A stretch of DNA of 64,000 nt, taken from positions 434,001 through 498,000 of the forward strand of contig JAHHIL010000001.1 of NCBI GenBank assembly GCA_019358975.1. Direction: 5' to 3'. The DNA comes from Trichocoleus desertorum ATA4-8-CV12. GTDB lineage: Bacteria > Cyanobacteriota > Cyanobacteriia > FACHB-46. Below, piece by piece: positions 52,931-61,545 of the stretch; the first letter of the stretch is position 1; every line of letters begins with the position of its first letter. Below the pieces are notes generated by a model that worked only from the letters and a program-made list of their open reading frames with translations, had not been told where the DNA came from and searched no databases. The position numbers and the translations under genes were made by a program.

Positions 52931-55900
52931 ATGGCAGAGCAAAATTCAAACCAGAAGCCTGAAGAAGCAGTGATTTTTCGGAATCGAGTGGTTGATAAAG
53001 GACAGCTCAAGAAACTAATTTCTTGGTCTTTTACCAACTACGGTACGGCTCGGACCGCCCAGGTGGCTGACTTATTGAAGGATCTGGGCTTTCGCTACGC
53101 TACCAAGGCAGGGGTTTCAATTAGTGTAGACGACCTACAAGTACCTCCGACCAAGCGAGCGCTATTGGACGCAGCGGAAGAAGAGATTCGAGACACTGAA
53201 ACCCGTTATACCCGTGGTGAGATTACTGAAGTAGAGCGTTTTCAGAAGGTTATCGACACCTGGAATGGTACGAGTGAGGAACTGAAGGACGAGGTGGTTC
53301 GGCACTTCAAAACCACCAATCCGTTGAACTCGGTTTACATGATGGCCTTCTCTGGGGCTAGAGGAAATATCTCCCAGGTTCGCCAGCTGGTTGGTATGCG
53401 TGGACTGATGGCCGATCCGCAAGGTGAAATTATTGACTTGCCGATCAAAACCAACTTCCGAGAAGGTTTGACTGTCACTGAGTACATCATTTCCTCCTAC
53501 GGAGCCCGGAAGGGATTGGTAGATACCGCCCTTAGAACCGCAGACTCTGGATACCTCACCCGTCGTCTGGTTGACGTGGCCCAGGATGTAATCATTCGTG
53601 AAATTGACTGTGGCACCCAACGGGGTATCCCAGTGCGTAGCATGACCGATGGTGATCGCGTCTTGATTCCCCTAAAAGACCGCTTGTTTGGTCGGGTGGT
53701 GGCAGAAGATGTGGTGCATCCTCAAACTGGTGAGGTGATTGCAGCCCGGAACCAAGACCTCTCAGATGACCTCTGCCAACTTATTGGTCAATCGGGCGTC
53801 CCAACAGTCGTGGTGCGATCGCCCCTGACTTGTGAAGCAACTCGTTCCGTCTGTCAGCACTGCTACGGCTGGAGCTTGGCTCACGCTCACATGGTTGACT
53901 TGGGTGAAGCAGTAGGTATTATTGCCGCGCAATCCATTGGTGAGCCTGGAACGCAGCTAACCATGCGGACCTTCCACACAGGAGGGGTATTCACAGGGGA
54001 AATGGCGCGCCAAGTGCGGGCTACCTTTGAAGGCACCATTCGTTACGCTAAGCGTTTTCGGACTCGTCCCTACCGGACCCGTCATGGAGATGAAGCTTTA
54101 ATTGCGGAAAGCAATACTGACCTGACCCTAGAGTCGGGTTCTAAGAAAGAATCCTTTGCGATTCCTCAAGGCTCCACCTTATTGGTTAAAGATGGTGAGC
54201 ATGTCAAGAAGGATCAATTCTTGGCAGAAGTTCCCCTTGCGGGTCGGACTCGGCGCACAACTGAGAAGGCTAGTAAAGATGTGGCTTCAGACTTGGCTGG
54301 AGAAGTCAAGTTTGCAGACATTGTGCCCGAAGAGAAGAAAGACCGTCAGGGCAATACCACTCGGATCGCTCAAAGGGGTGGTTTGATCTGGATTCTGTCG
54401 GGTGAAGTTTACAACTTGCCGCCGGGTGCTGAACCGATCGTGAAGAACGGCGATCGCGTGGATGCTAATAGCGTCCTAGCTGAAACTAGGCTGATCACAG
54501 AGCATGGTGGAACCGTGCGTCTACCTCAGCAAGAAGCTGAAGGCAAGGGAGGCCGTGAAGTTGAAATCATCACAGCTTCTGTGCTGCTAGATGAAGCGCG
54601 GGTGCGGGTAGAAAGTTATCAAGGCCGCGATCACTACTTAGTTGAAACCAACCACAACCAGTCGTTCTCCCTCAAAGCAACGCCTGGTACTAAAGTAACG
54701 AACAACCAAGTCGTCGCAGAGCTGATCGACGATCGCTACCGGACTCAAACAGGCGGGATCATCCGTTACTCTGGCGTTGAAGTAGCGAAGCGAGGCAAAG
54801 CTAAGCAAGGCTACGAAGTGGTTCAAGGCGGTACGCTGCTTTGGATTCCAGAAGAAGCGCACGAAGTGAACAAAGATATTTCTTTGCTCCTTGTGGAGGA
54901 CGGACAGTACGTCGAGGCAGGAACTGAAGTCGTTAAGGACATCTTCTGCCAAAGCAATGGTGTGGTCGAAGTGATCCAGAAGAATGACATTCTACGGGAA
55001 ATCGTGATCAAGCCAGGGGACTTGCACATGATTGATAACCCCGAAGAATTCATGGGTAAAGAACCCACTCTGGCTAATCCTGGGCAAGAAGTGCTTCCTG
55101 GCTTGACGCTCAGCGAACTGCGCTACATGGAGTATGTGGAGACACCCGAAGGTCCAGCGGTGCTGTTGCGACCTGTGACTGAATTCGTCGTTCCTGATGA
55201 ACCTTCTGTGCCGAGCCAAGCTTCCACTAGCGAAGAATCGGGCCGTACCATTCAGCTACGAGCGGTACAGCGCCTACCCTACAAGGATGGAGAGCGGGTC
55301 AAGTCTGTTGAAGGCTTAGAGTTGCTCCGCACCCAGCTCGTGCTAGAAATTGATCAAGATGCACCTCAGTTAGCTGCCGATATTGAGCTAATTCCAGACG
55401 AAACTGACCCAGAAATCATGCGTCTCCAACTCGTGATTCTGGAGTCTTTGGTCATTCGTCGTGACATTGCCGCAGACACCACTCAGGGGAGTACGCATAC
55501 TCGGCTTTTGGTCAAAGACGGCGAGCAAATTGCTCCAGGTGCTGTGGTCGCGCGGACTGAGATTCAGTGTAAAGAGGCGGGTGAAGTTCGAGGGATTCGC
55601 GAAGGTGCTGAGGCAATTCGCCGAGTGCTGGTAGTGAGGGATGCTGACCGAGTGGTCATTAGCACTCAAGGTAAGGCTCCCAAGGTGCAAGAAGGTGACT
55701 TGCTAATTGCTGGAACCGAAATCGCTGCTGGCACCAAACTAGAAGACTCTGGTCAAGTGGTTGGCGTGGCTGATTCTGAAGTCACTTTGCGCATTGCCCG
55801 TCCTTATCGGGTATCTCCTGGAGCAGTGCTGCACATTGATGATGGCGATCTGGTGCAGCGGGGTGACAACCTAGTGCTGCTGGTGTTTGAGCGCACGAAA

Positions 55901-56923
55901 ACTGGAGACATTATCCAAGGTTTGCCCAGAATTGAAGAATTGCTGGAAGCTCGCAAACCTAAGGAAGCCTGCGTCTTGTCAGAACGTCCTGGCACGGCTC
56001 AAGTGGTCTACAGTGACGATGATGTGGCGGAAGTCAAAGTCATCGAAGCGGACGGGGTGATGACAGATTACCCTCTTGGCCCTGGTCAGAATGTGATTGT
56101 GTCTGATGGTCAGGAAGTTGGCGCATCAGAACCCCTGACGGATGGTCCATCCAATCCTCACGAAATCCTAGAAATCGTCTTCAAGGTCAACCGAGAAACA
56201 CTGGGAGTTCATGACGCATCTCTCATCAGTTTGCAGAAGGTACAAACCTTCTTAGTGAACGAAGTCCAATCTGTATATCAGTCTCAGGGAATTGATATTT
56301 CCGACAAGCACATTGAAGTGATTGTGCGTCAGATGACTTCTAAGGCTCGCGTTGACGATGGGGGTGACACTACCATGTTGCCTGGTGAATTGGTTGAACT
56401 CTATCAAGTTCAGCAGGTCAACGAGGCAATGGCGATTACGGGTGGGGCTCCCGCTGAGTATACACCTGTGCTCTTGGGTATCACCAAAGCATCGCTCAAC
56501 ACAGACAGCTTTATCTCGGCGGCTAGTTTCCAGGAAACCACCAGGGTTCTCACAGAAGCTGCGATCGAAGGTAAGTCTGACTGGCTGAGAGGTCTGAAGG
56601 AAAACGTGATCATCGGACGCCTGATTCCAGCGGGTACTGGTTTCAATGCTTATGAAGAAGTTGGCAGTCCGGACATTGACCTCAGCTTTGATAGCACCAA
56701 TGTCTTTGACGAAGATGCAGACCTGCGGGATGTGGTCTTAGACGATCGCACAGCCCGTAGCTACGGCTTGGATGGTGCGTTTGACGATCGCCCCAACTTC
56801 AGTTTTGAAAGTTTCACCGTGCCTGTTCCTGGAGAGGAGAAACCTACATCTGCCATTTTGGACGATGATGAACTGATTGATGATGAGTTTAGTGATGTCG
56901 TGGATGATGACGATGAAGATTAA
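52931..56923 (+). CDS. rpoC2: RNA polymerase beta' subunit, C-terminal part
   Basis: 1330 residues. It opens with [19 protein letters not shown] and contains the trigger-loop region [35 protein letters not shown], the second zinc site [14 protein letters not shown], and [27 protein letters not shown]. Between about residues 345 and 980 sits the very large beta-rich insertion (SI3) made of repeated barrel-sandwich units ([34 protein letters not shown]), as in all cyanobacteria. The C-terminal tail is strongly acidic (DDDDED). It starts 125 bases after rpoC1 and is followed by a strong terminator. Confidence 0.98.
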   Translation: MAEQNSNQKPEEAVIFRNRVVDKGQLKKLISWSFTNYGTARTAQVADLLKDLGFRYATKAGVSISVDDLQVPPTKRALLDAAEEEIRDTETRYTRGEITEVERFQKVIDTWNGTSEELKDEVVRHFKTTNPLNSVYMMAFSGARGNISQVRQLVGMRGLMADPQGEIIDLPIKTNFREGLTVTEYIISSYGARKGLVDTALRTADSGYLTRRLVDVAQDVIIREIDCGTQRGIPVRSMTDGDRVLIPLKDRLFGRVVAEDVVHPQTGEVIAARNQDLSDDLCQLIGQSGVPTVVVRSPLTCEATRSVCQHCYGWSLAHAHMVDLGEAVGIIAAQSIGEPGTQLTMRTFHTGGVFTGEMARQVRATFEGTIRYAKRFRTRPYRTRHGDEALIAESNTDLTLESGSKKESFAIPQGSTLLVKDGEHVKKDQFLAEVPLAGRTRRTTEKASKDVASDLAGEVKFADIVPEEKKDRQGNTTRIAQRGGLIWILSGEVYNLPPGAEPIVKNGDRVDANSVLAETRLITEHGGTVRLPQQEAEGKGGREVEIITASVLLDEARVRVESYQGRDHYLVETNHNQSFSLKATPGTKVTNNQVVAELIDDRYRTQTGGIIRYSGVEVAKRGKAKQGYEVVQGGTLLWIPEEAHEVNKDISLLLVEDGQYVEAGTEVVKDIFCQSNGVVEVIQKNDILREIVIKPGDLHMIDNPEEFMGKEPTLANPGQEVLPGLTLSELRYMEYVETPEGPAVLLRPVTEFVVPDEPSVPSQASTSEESGRTIQLRAVQRLPYKDGERVKSVEGLELLRTQLVLEIDQDAPQLAADIELIPDETDPEIMRLQLVILESLVIRRDIAADTTQGSTHTRLLVKDGEQIAPGAVVARTEIQCKEAGEVRGIREGAEAIRRVLVVRDADRVVISTQGKAPKVQEGDLLIAGTEIAAGTKLEDSGQVVGVADSEVTLRIARPYRVSPGAVLHIDDGDLVQRGDNLVLLVFERTKTGDIIQGLPRIEELLEARKPKEACVLSERPGTAQVVYSDDDVAEVKVIEADGVMTDYPLGPGQNVIVSDGQEVGASEPLTDGPSNPHEILEIVFKVNRETLGVHDASLISLQKVQTFLVNEVQSVYQSQGIDISDKHIEVIVRQMTSKARVDDGGDTTMLPGELVELYQVQQVNEAMAITGGAPAEYTPVLLGITKASLNTDSFISAASFQETTRVLTEAAIEGKSDWLRGLKENVIIGRLIPAGTGFNAYEEVGSPDIDLSFDSTNVFDEDADLRDVVLDDRTARSYGLDGAFDDRPNFSFESFTVPVPGEEKPTSAILDDDELIDDEFSDVVDDDDED

Positions 56924-56980
56924 TTTCCTCTAATCACGGTGTTCAATCCGCATTAAGGCTCACGTTACGGCTTAAGTGAA

Positions 56981-57020
56981 ACCGGAGGCTCCAGAAATAT
57001 CTGCACCTCCGGTTTTTCTT
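56981..57020 (+). terminator. Terminator of the rpoBC1C2 operon
   Basis: ACCGGAGG (56981-56988) and CCTCCGGT (57006-57013) form a perfect 8-bp stem followed by TTTTCTTTT. It is located 58 bases after the rpoC2 stop, and just beyond the end of the convergent cellulase gene. Confidence 0.92.
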
Positions 57021-57033
57021 TTCTAATGAAAAT

Positions 57034-58767
57034 TTAAGGACTGGAAATAGAAACTTGCTGGGGGCGGTAATCGGAGCCTGACTTAGTAGCGCAAAAGCCC
57101 AGATCCATAGTTTGATTCGGCTGTAATATCTTTCCCCAATCAGGTGGGGTGACTCGATACTGTAGACCTTGACGATTGAAGCTACCATTCCAGCTGTTGT
57201 TAATGCTGGCTTGGTTCATCCGAAAAGCCAACTGCCAATTCTGGGCTGCAATCTTACCGGAATTCGTCACTAAGAACCTGGTACAAAAGCCAGTAGCCCA
57301 ATCTGACTCGATCGCTGTCTTCACTTGCAGCTGAGCGTTAGTCGGTCGAGTTGTTGTGGTTGCAGATGAAGCAGGTGAAGACGGAGCAGGTAAAGATGCG
57401 GTAGGTGATGTGGCGGGCGATCGCGAGCTTGGACGTTGACCTCTCGGAGTTGGTTGAGTTCTGGAGGGAGAAGTAACACGGTTAGTCGGGAAAGAAACTG
57501 CCGGAGAATTAGGCTTGGGTAAGAGCTGGCTGAGGAGTGCTTGCTTGTTACGTTCCACCGTGCGCCAATCATCTTGTAAGACGCCTCCAGTATCTTTACT
57601 GTTGGGGTTCCAGCTCCAGTAAGTAAAGCTCAGTTGTTTCTGCCGAATAAAGTCAACCAGCTGCCGTTGCCAAATTCCCTCAGGGGAGTTGCGGTCTACC
57701 TGTCGCCCCCCAAACTCTCCAATCAAGATAGGCGCTAGTTTCTGAGTGGCAATGTAATGAAATCCAGTTTCCCAGCGACTATAAAGGTTTTTAGGAAAAG
57801 CTGCTCCTGAAAACCAAGGTTGGTCGTAAACACCGGGGCCATATTCATGGGGCGAGTAAACTAATTTATGCTTGAGCGCTAAGCGAACAGGGAAACGCTT
57901 GACACCTTCTAAGTTGCCACCTTGCCAGTGAACTGCTAGCTTCTGCCCTGGTACATTGTTTTCGACTCCCTCGACCACAATTAGCCAGTTAGGATTCACC
58001 GCCAAAATGGCATTGCCTGCTCGCTCAGCCGCCAGTCGCCAATCCGTCGCTGAGTTATTTGTGCCCCAACTGGCGCGACCATGCGGCTCATTTTTAAGAT
58101 CGGCTCCAATCACATGCGGCTGGTTTTTGTAGCGAGTTGCTAACATTTTCCAGGTGTCGATCCAATCTGCTTCGGTAAAGCCATCACCATACCAAAGCTC
58201 CGGAATGCGTTGATCGTTAAGCTGGTGACAATCCAACAAAATCAGCAATCCTTGTTGCCCCGCTGCTTGAATCACAGCATCCATAATTTCTAGAGGCGAT
58301 TTACCCTCCAAGGCTTGATTTGCGCCAATACTAAAATCAATCCCGCTCACCTCAGCAGAGCGTAGGGCTTGTACTGAGAAAGGAAGGCGAATGATGTTGT
58401 AGCCTAAACCCTTGATTTGCGCCAACATCTCACGGTAGTCACGAGCCCATAAACCGTGAGGAGCGTGCAGTTCTGTCTCTATGCCGAACCAATTCACCCC
58501 CCGCAGTAAGACTGGCCGACCTCTGCCATCAATAATTTGAGCACCTCTGGTCATTAGGGGGAAAGCGATCGCGGGGGTAGCATTCGCTGGCTCTAAGCTT
58601 GGATAGAACTGTAGTCCCAAACTGAGACATAAGCCAACCAGAGCTAAGGCTAACCACTGGAGTAAAGGACGCGATCGCCAGTAGTTCCGGACATGAACCA
58701 CTCTTTGGTAATGCCGTCCAAAAAAAATTGAGACTTGCTGGAAGAATTCGCTCATATTTTTAGTCAA
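57034..58767 (-). CDS. Membrane-anchored GH5 cellulase with C-terminal CBM2
   Basis: 577 residues (ATG at 58767 or 58755). A basic cytosolic N-terminus of about 34 residues precedes one hydrophobic segment (LLQWLALALVGLCLSLGL), read as an uncleaved signal anchor or long signal peptide. The GH5 catalytic domain (about 70-405) starts GAQIIDGRGRPVLLRGVNWFGIET. Acid/base Glu227 sits in DLKNEPHG and nucleophile Glu351 in LIGEFGG; HEYGP and WSWNPNSKDTGG complete the site. A Pro/Ser/Thr-rich linker (about 412-470) leads to a CBM2-type domain (about 472-577) with ATGFCTRFLVTNSG, NSWNG and a Cys pair (Cys at about 492 and 562). It should cut beta-1,4-glucan, perhaps remodelling the cell's own cellulose or sheath. 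It reads toward the rpo operon. Confidence 0.9.
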   Translation of the reverse strand: MTKNMSEFFQQVSIFFGRHYQRVVHVRNYWRSRPLLQWLALALVGLCLSLGLQFYPSLEPANATPAIAFPLMTRGAQIIDGRGRPVLLRGVNWFGIETELHAPHGLWARDYREMLAQIKGLGYNIIRLPFSVQALRSAEVSGIDFSIGANQALEGKSPLEIMDAVIQAAGQQGLLILLDCHQLNDQRIPELWYGDGFTEADWIDTWKMLATRYKNQPHVIGADLKNEPHGRASWGTNNSATDWRLAAERAGNAILAVNPNWLIVVEGVENNVPGQKLAVHWQGGNLEGVKRFPVRLALKHKLVYSPHEYGPGVYDQPWFSGAAFPKNLYSRWETGFHYIATQKLAPILIGEFGGRQVDRNSPEGIWQRQLVDFIRQKQLSFTYWSWNPNSKDTGGVLQDDWRTVERNKQALLSQLLPKPNSPAVSFPTNRVTSPSRTQPTPRGQRPSSRSPATSPTASLPAPSSPASSATTTTRPTNAQLQVKTAIESDWATGFCTRFLVTNSGKIAAQNWQLAFRMNQASINNSWNGSFNRQGLQYRVTPPDWGKILQPNQTMDLGFCATKSGSDYRPQQVSISSP

Positions 58768-59365
58768 TGCTTCGTTTGGCTATCAAACTCATTGAAGAAA
58801 TTGCTGGAAATAGCAGCTTAATGGTCATTGAGCTAATAAATAGTTCCGAGGGATTCGACCGTAACAAGCAGGTAGTAAAAACTACGCCCTACGACGCCGA
58901 CCCAAGCCGAAAGTGTCTTTTTATCGAAAAATTCACAATTTCATCAGTCAGCTTTATCTAAACTTCTTGCAGTCCAGACCTGTTACTAGAAAAAGTATAC
59001 CTTTTGAGTTATTTACTTTTTGGAGTTGCCTAACTCCATGAAGGCGCAGCTTATCTCTAAGGGGATAGACGTAGGTAGATGCTTGAGCTTAGAGGGTCTA
59101 AGGCAAAATTTACATCATCTTCATCAGCGTCTAGGGGTGTCTTTATCAGGTCTATACGGAAATTACTGAGATACCTATTAATGTTTATAAAGAAGAGCAG
59201 TTACTCCACTTAAGTTTTCTAGGGTTAATTCTCTGCTCACCCAGTCAGCCGCTGCTTTTTTTTAGCCCTGAGTTATAGAAGAGCCAGGGAAATGAAAACA
59301 GTAAACATCATTTCCACGACGAAACTAACGACCTTTGAAACCCGTATTTGCTTGGAGTTCAAAAT
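58768..59365. other. 598-bp intergenic region
   Basis: A 64-codon frame (58767-58961) has no ribosome site and no recognisable sequence, so I do not call it. GGAGTT-GCCT-AACTCC forms a small hairpin near 59022-59037. The promoters for the divergent cellulase gene and the gene at 59366 must lie here. Confidence 0.5.
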
Positions 59366-60193
59366 ATGCCTGTATCGCCACTTAAGAGCTTTTTACTACC
59401 TGCTGTTCTTCTCTCTAGCACGGTGTTTTCTAGCTTGACGTTGCCACTAGTTGTGTTGGGTTCACAACCAGTTGATATTCGGATGCAACAAGAACCTGTT
59501 TTTAGTGGTCAGCTAAAAGATGTAGCAGCTCCCTATTTAGGGTTTGCAGCGGCGCTGAGCTTGGGTGCAGGAATTGCAAGTATCGCGGTAACGGGTTGGC
59601 GGCACTCTTCTCGTAAATCTGCTCAAGCCGAGGAACAACTGTCTAGCCTCAAAGAGAATTTGCAAGTAAAAGAGATCCAGCTAGAAGAGCTGAAGTTATC
59701 TGAAGTTCGCTTGGCAGCTACGGGACTCTCTGATTTTCTGCATGACAAACCTGCACAGGCTGTGACAGCAACTGTCGTTAATGTAGCTCAACCTGTAGTA
59801 ATTACCGCTTCAGATGCAGGCGCAGCTGAAGTTGCAACAGTTTCGACTCCAACGGTCGAGGTAAAAACTGATGCACCTCGTTCGATGTCGATGCAAGCTG
59901 CCGTTTCTGCTTTGCATCCCGCTCAAGCTTTCCTCAGCTTTGCTCAAGCAGGGGCAACGACTGAGGCAGCACAGTTGCAAGCCACCGCAGCTCATGCCCA
60001 AGTAGATGAGTTACAAACTCAACTGAAACAAATTATGTCTCAGTTAGAAGTGTTGCAAGGAGCCTTCCAAGATTTACCTCAATTAGATGCTGGACGAGCT
60101 ACTAGCCTCAATCGATTTCATTCCAATATGAGCCATCAGCCTCGCTCACAAAAGGTGGAGCCTGTCCACGTACAACAGCGAGTGGCTTCCTGA
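59366..60193 (+). CDS. Hypothetical exported/membrane protein with coiled coil
   Basis: 275 residues from the ATG at 59366. A hydrophobic N-terminus (FLLPAVLLSSTVFSSLTLPLVVLG) looks like a signal sequence, and a second hydrophobic stretch (YLGFAAALSLGAGIASIAVTGW, about 58-79) is likely a membrane helix. A coiled-coil segment (about 85-115, QAEEQLSSLKENLQVKEIQLEELKLSE) and a long Ala/Val/Thr-rich region follow. The C-terminal part contains another Gln/Leu-rich helix (AHAQVDELQTQLKQIMSQLEVLQGAF) and a basic tail. I recognise no family. The arrangement suggests a protein held in the membrane that spaces or scaffolds something through its coiled coils, which is inference. Confidence 0.65.
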   Translation: MPVSPLKSFLLPAVLLSSTVFSSLTLPLVVLGSQPVDIRMQQEPVFSGQLKDVAAPYLGFAAALSLGAGIASIAVTGWRHSSRKSAQAEEQLSSLKENLQVKEIQLEELKLSEVRLAATGLSDFLHDKPAQAVTATVVNVAQPVVITASDAGAAEVATVSTPTVEVKTDAPRSMSMQAAVSALHPAQAFLSFAQAGATTEAAQLQATAAHAQVDELQTQLKQIMSQLEVLQGAFQDLPQLDAGRATSLNRFHSNMSHQPRSQKVEPVHVQQRVAS

Positions 60194-60305
60194 GCTACAA
60201 GTTTTGCTTTTGTACTGATGGCATTGGCAATCTTAACTACTGCTTCCTCAAACCCTTGATCCCACTGGACTCGATATTGTAGATCCGGTTTCAGATGGGT
60301 ATCTA

Positions 60306-61091
60306 CTAGCGAAGTTGCTGGTCGGGTGAGAGTGGGGCAGTAGTTTGGCTAATATTGGCGCTGGCTGCTGGTTTGAGATCTTCTGTGTTTGATTGTTGAG
60401 GGGTGCTCCCAGCGCGATCGCCCCATCCACCGTTGATATCAGCTGCGGTAATGGCTGGAGGAACTGTTTTACCTGTTGGCAGGGCTACGGGTAATGCTTG
60501 ACTCACTTGCAAGTAACGTTGACCATCTGTGGTAAAGCGGGCTAAGTTACCTTCTAGTTGCAGGCCTTGCTCTTGTAATTTTTGGGAAATAGTAGCTGGT
60601 TGATTCGCAGGCTCGAAGGTTGCTAAGAAGACGACATCAGGCGCGGGAGTCATGGGAAGTTTGAGTTCCGGTTGATTGAGTTGCCATCCTTCACGAACTT
60701 GACCATTGGGTGCAACTTGCCAAAGATTCAGCGAGGTTTGCCATTTGCCTTGGTTGACTGCAACGTTTTGCCGACTCAAGACTGTATAAGTTAGCTGAGA
60801 TGAGAGTTCTGATGACAAGTGCCCAGCGGCTATGGGTGCTGTGTTGCTGGCAGAAAGATAGCGAATGGCAGCAACGGTGATCTGGCTTTGGTCGGGTAGA
60901 TTGGTGCTGCCTGAGACGGCATAGACCCCCGATCGCCCGGCGGGTTTTACTTGGAAGCTCAAATCAGCGACAGGAGCTTTTGCCTCCGAGCAACCAGTGC
61001 CAGCAAGAGCTAGGACGCTCAGGCAATAGGGTAGCGCTTTCTGCCAAACCTGCTTGGCTTGGAAGGTGAGATCTAGAAACTGATGTGGCAT
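60306..61091 (-). CDS. Hypothetical exported lipoprotein
   Basis: 261 residues from the ATG at 61091; the frame extends 19 codons further upstream, but this start fits a signal peptide. LPYCLSVLALAGTGCSEAK is a lipobox-type ending. The mature protein begins VADLSFQVKPAGRSGVYAVSGSTNLPDQSQITVAAIRYL, then beta-rich text (YTVLSRQNVAVNQGKWQTSLNLWQ) and VFLATFEPANQPATISQKLQEQG. A polar tail of about 40 residues ends it. No family is recognised; the beta-rich core resembles periplasmic sandwich domains. It is convergent with the coiled-coil gene to the left. Confidence 0.65.
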   Translation of the reverse strand: MPHQFLDLTFQAKQVWQKALPYCLSVLALAGTGCSEAKAPVADLSFQVKPAGRSGVYAVSGSTNLPDQSQITVAAIRYLSASNTAPIAAGHLSSELSSQLTYTVLSRQNVAVNQGKWQTSLNLWQVAPNGQVREGWQLNQPELKLPMTPAPDVVFLATFEPANQPATISQKLQEQGLQLEGNLARFTTDGQRYLQVSQALPVALPTGKTVPPAITAADINGGWGDRAGSTPQQSNTEDLKPAASANISQTTAPLSPDQQLR

Positions 61092-61545
61092 GGCGATCGC
61101 GAGTAAGTTGTTAATAAAATAACAAATCCTATTAGTTGATGAAAGCAAAATTAGAATAGCATCAACTACTATTGAGCCTGATATTCCTGATAAAAATAGT
61201 ATTTTAATATTCGGGTTTTTTGTGTGAAAAATTAATGAATTTCAGCAGATTGTTGTACCACTAGATCTCGAAGTATTGTATTTCCTTAGATAGGCCTTTT
61301 TGAGGCCGTTCAAGGGGTGGGTGCTGTCTAAGTTATTTGACTTCCATTTTGATTCTAATCAGCATTTGGATGAATTCAGATCCAAATATCAGCGAAGCGT
61401 TTAGATGAAGCAGTTAAATAAGATTTTTATTTTCCTTATGACCGCTGCTTCTGCTAAAGTTTTCAGCAGTCTCAGTGTTTTCGACAGTCTTAGCTTCAAT
61501 ATTCGCTAGACCGCATCAGACAGCACAGTAGGTGTGAGCCATATC
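61092..61545. other. 454-bp intergenic region upstream of the porin-like gene
   Basis: AT-rich sequence with no supportable gene. It holds the divergent promoters of the lipoprotein gene and the large gene at 61546; neither could be located with confidence. Confidence 0.5.

Noticed and set aside
58767-58961. 64-codon plus-strand frame starting at the cellulase start
   Set aside because: No ribosome site and no recognisable sequence; its start overlaps the first codon of the cellulase gene on the other strand.
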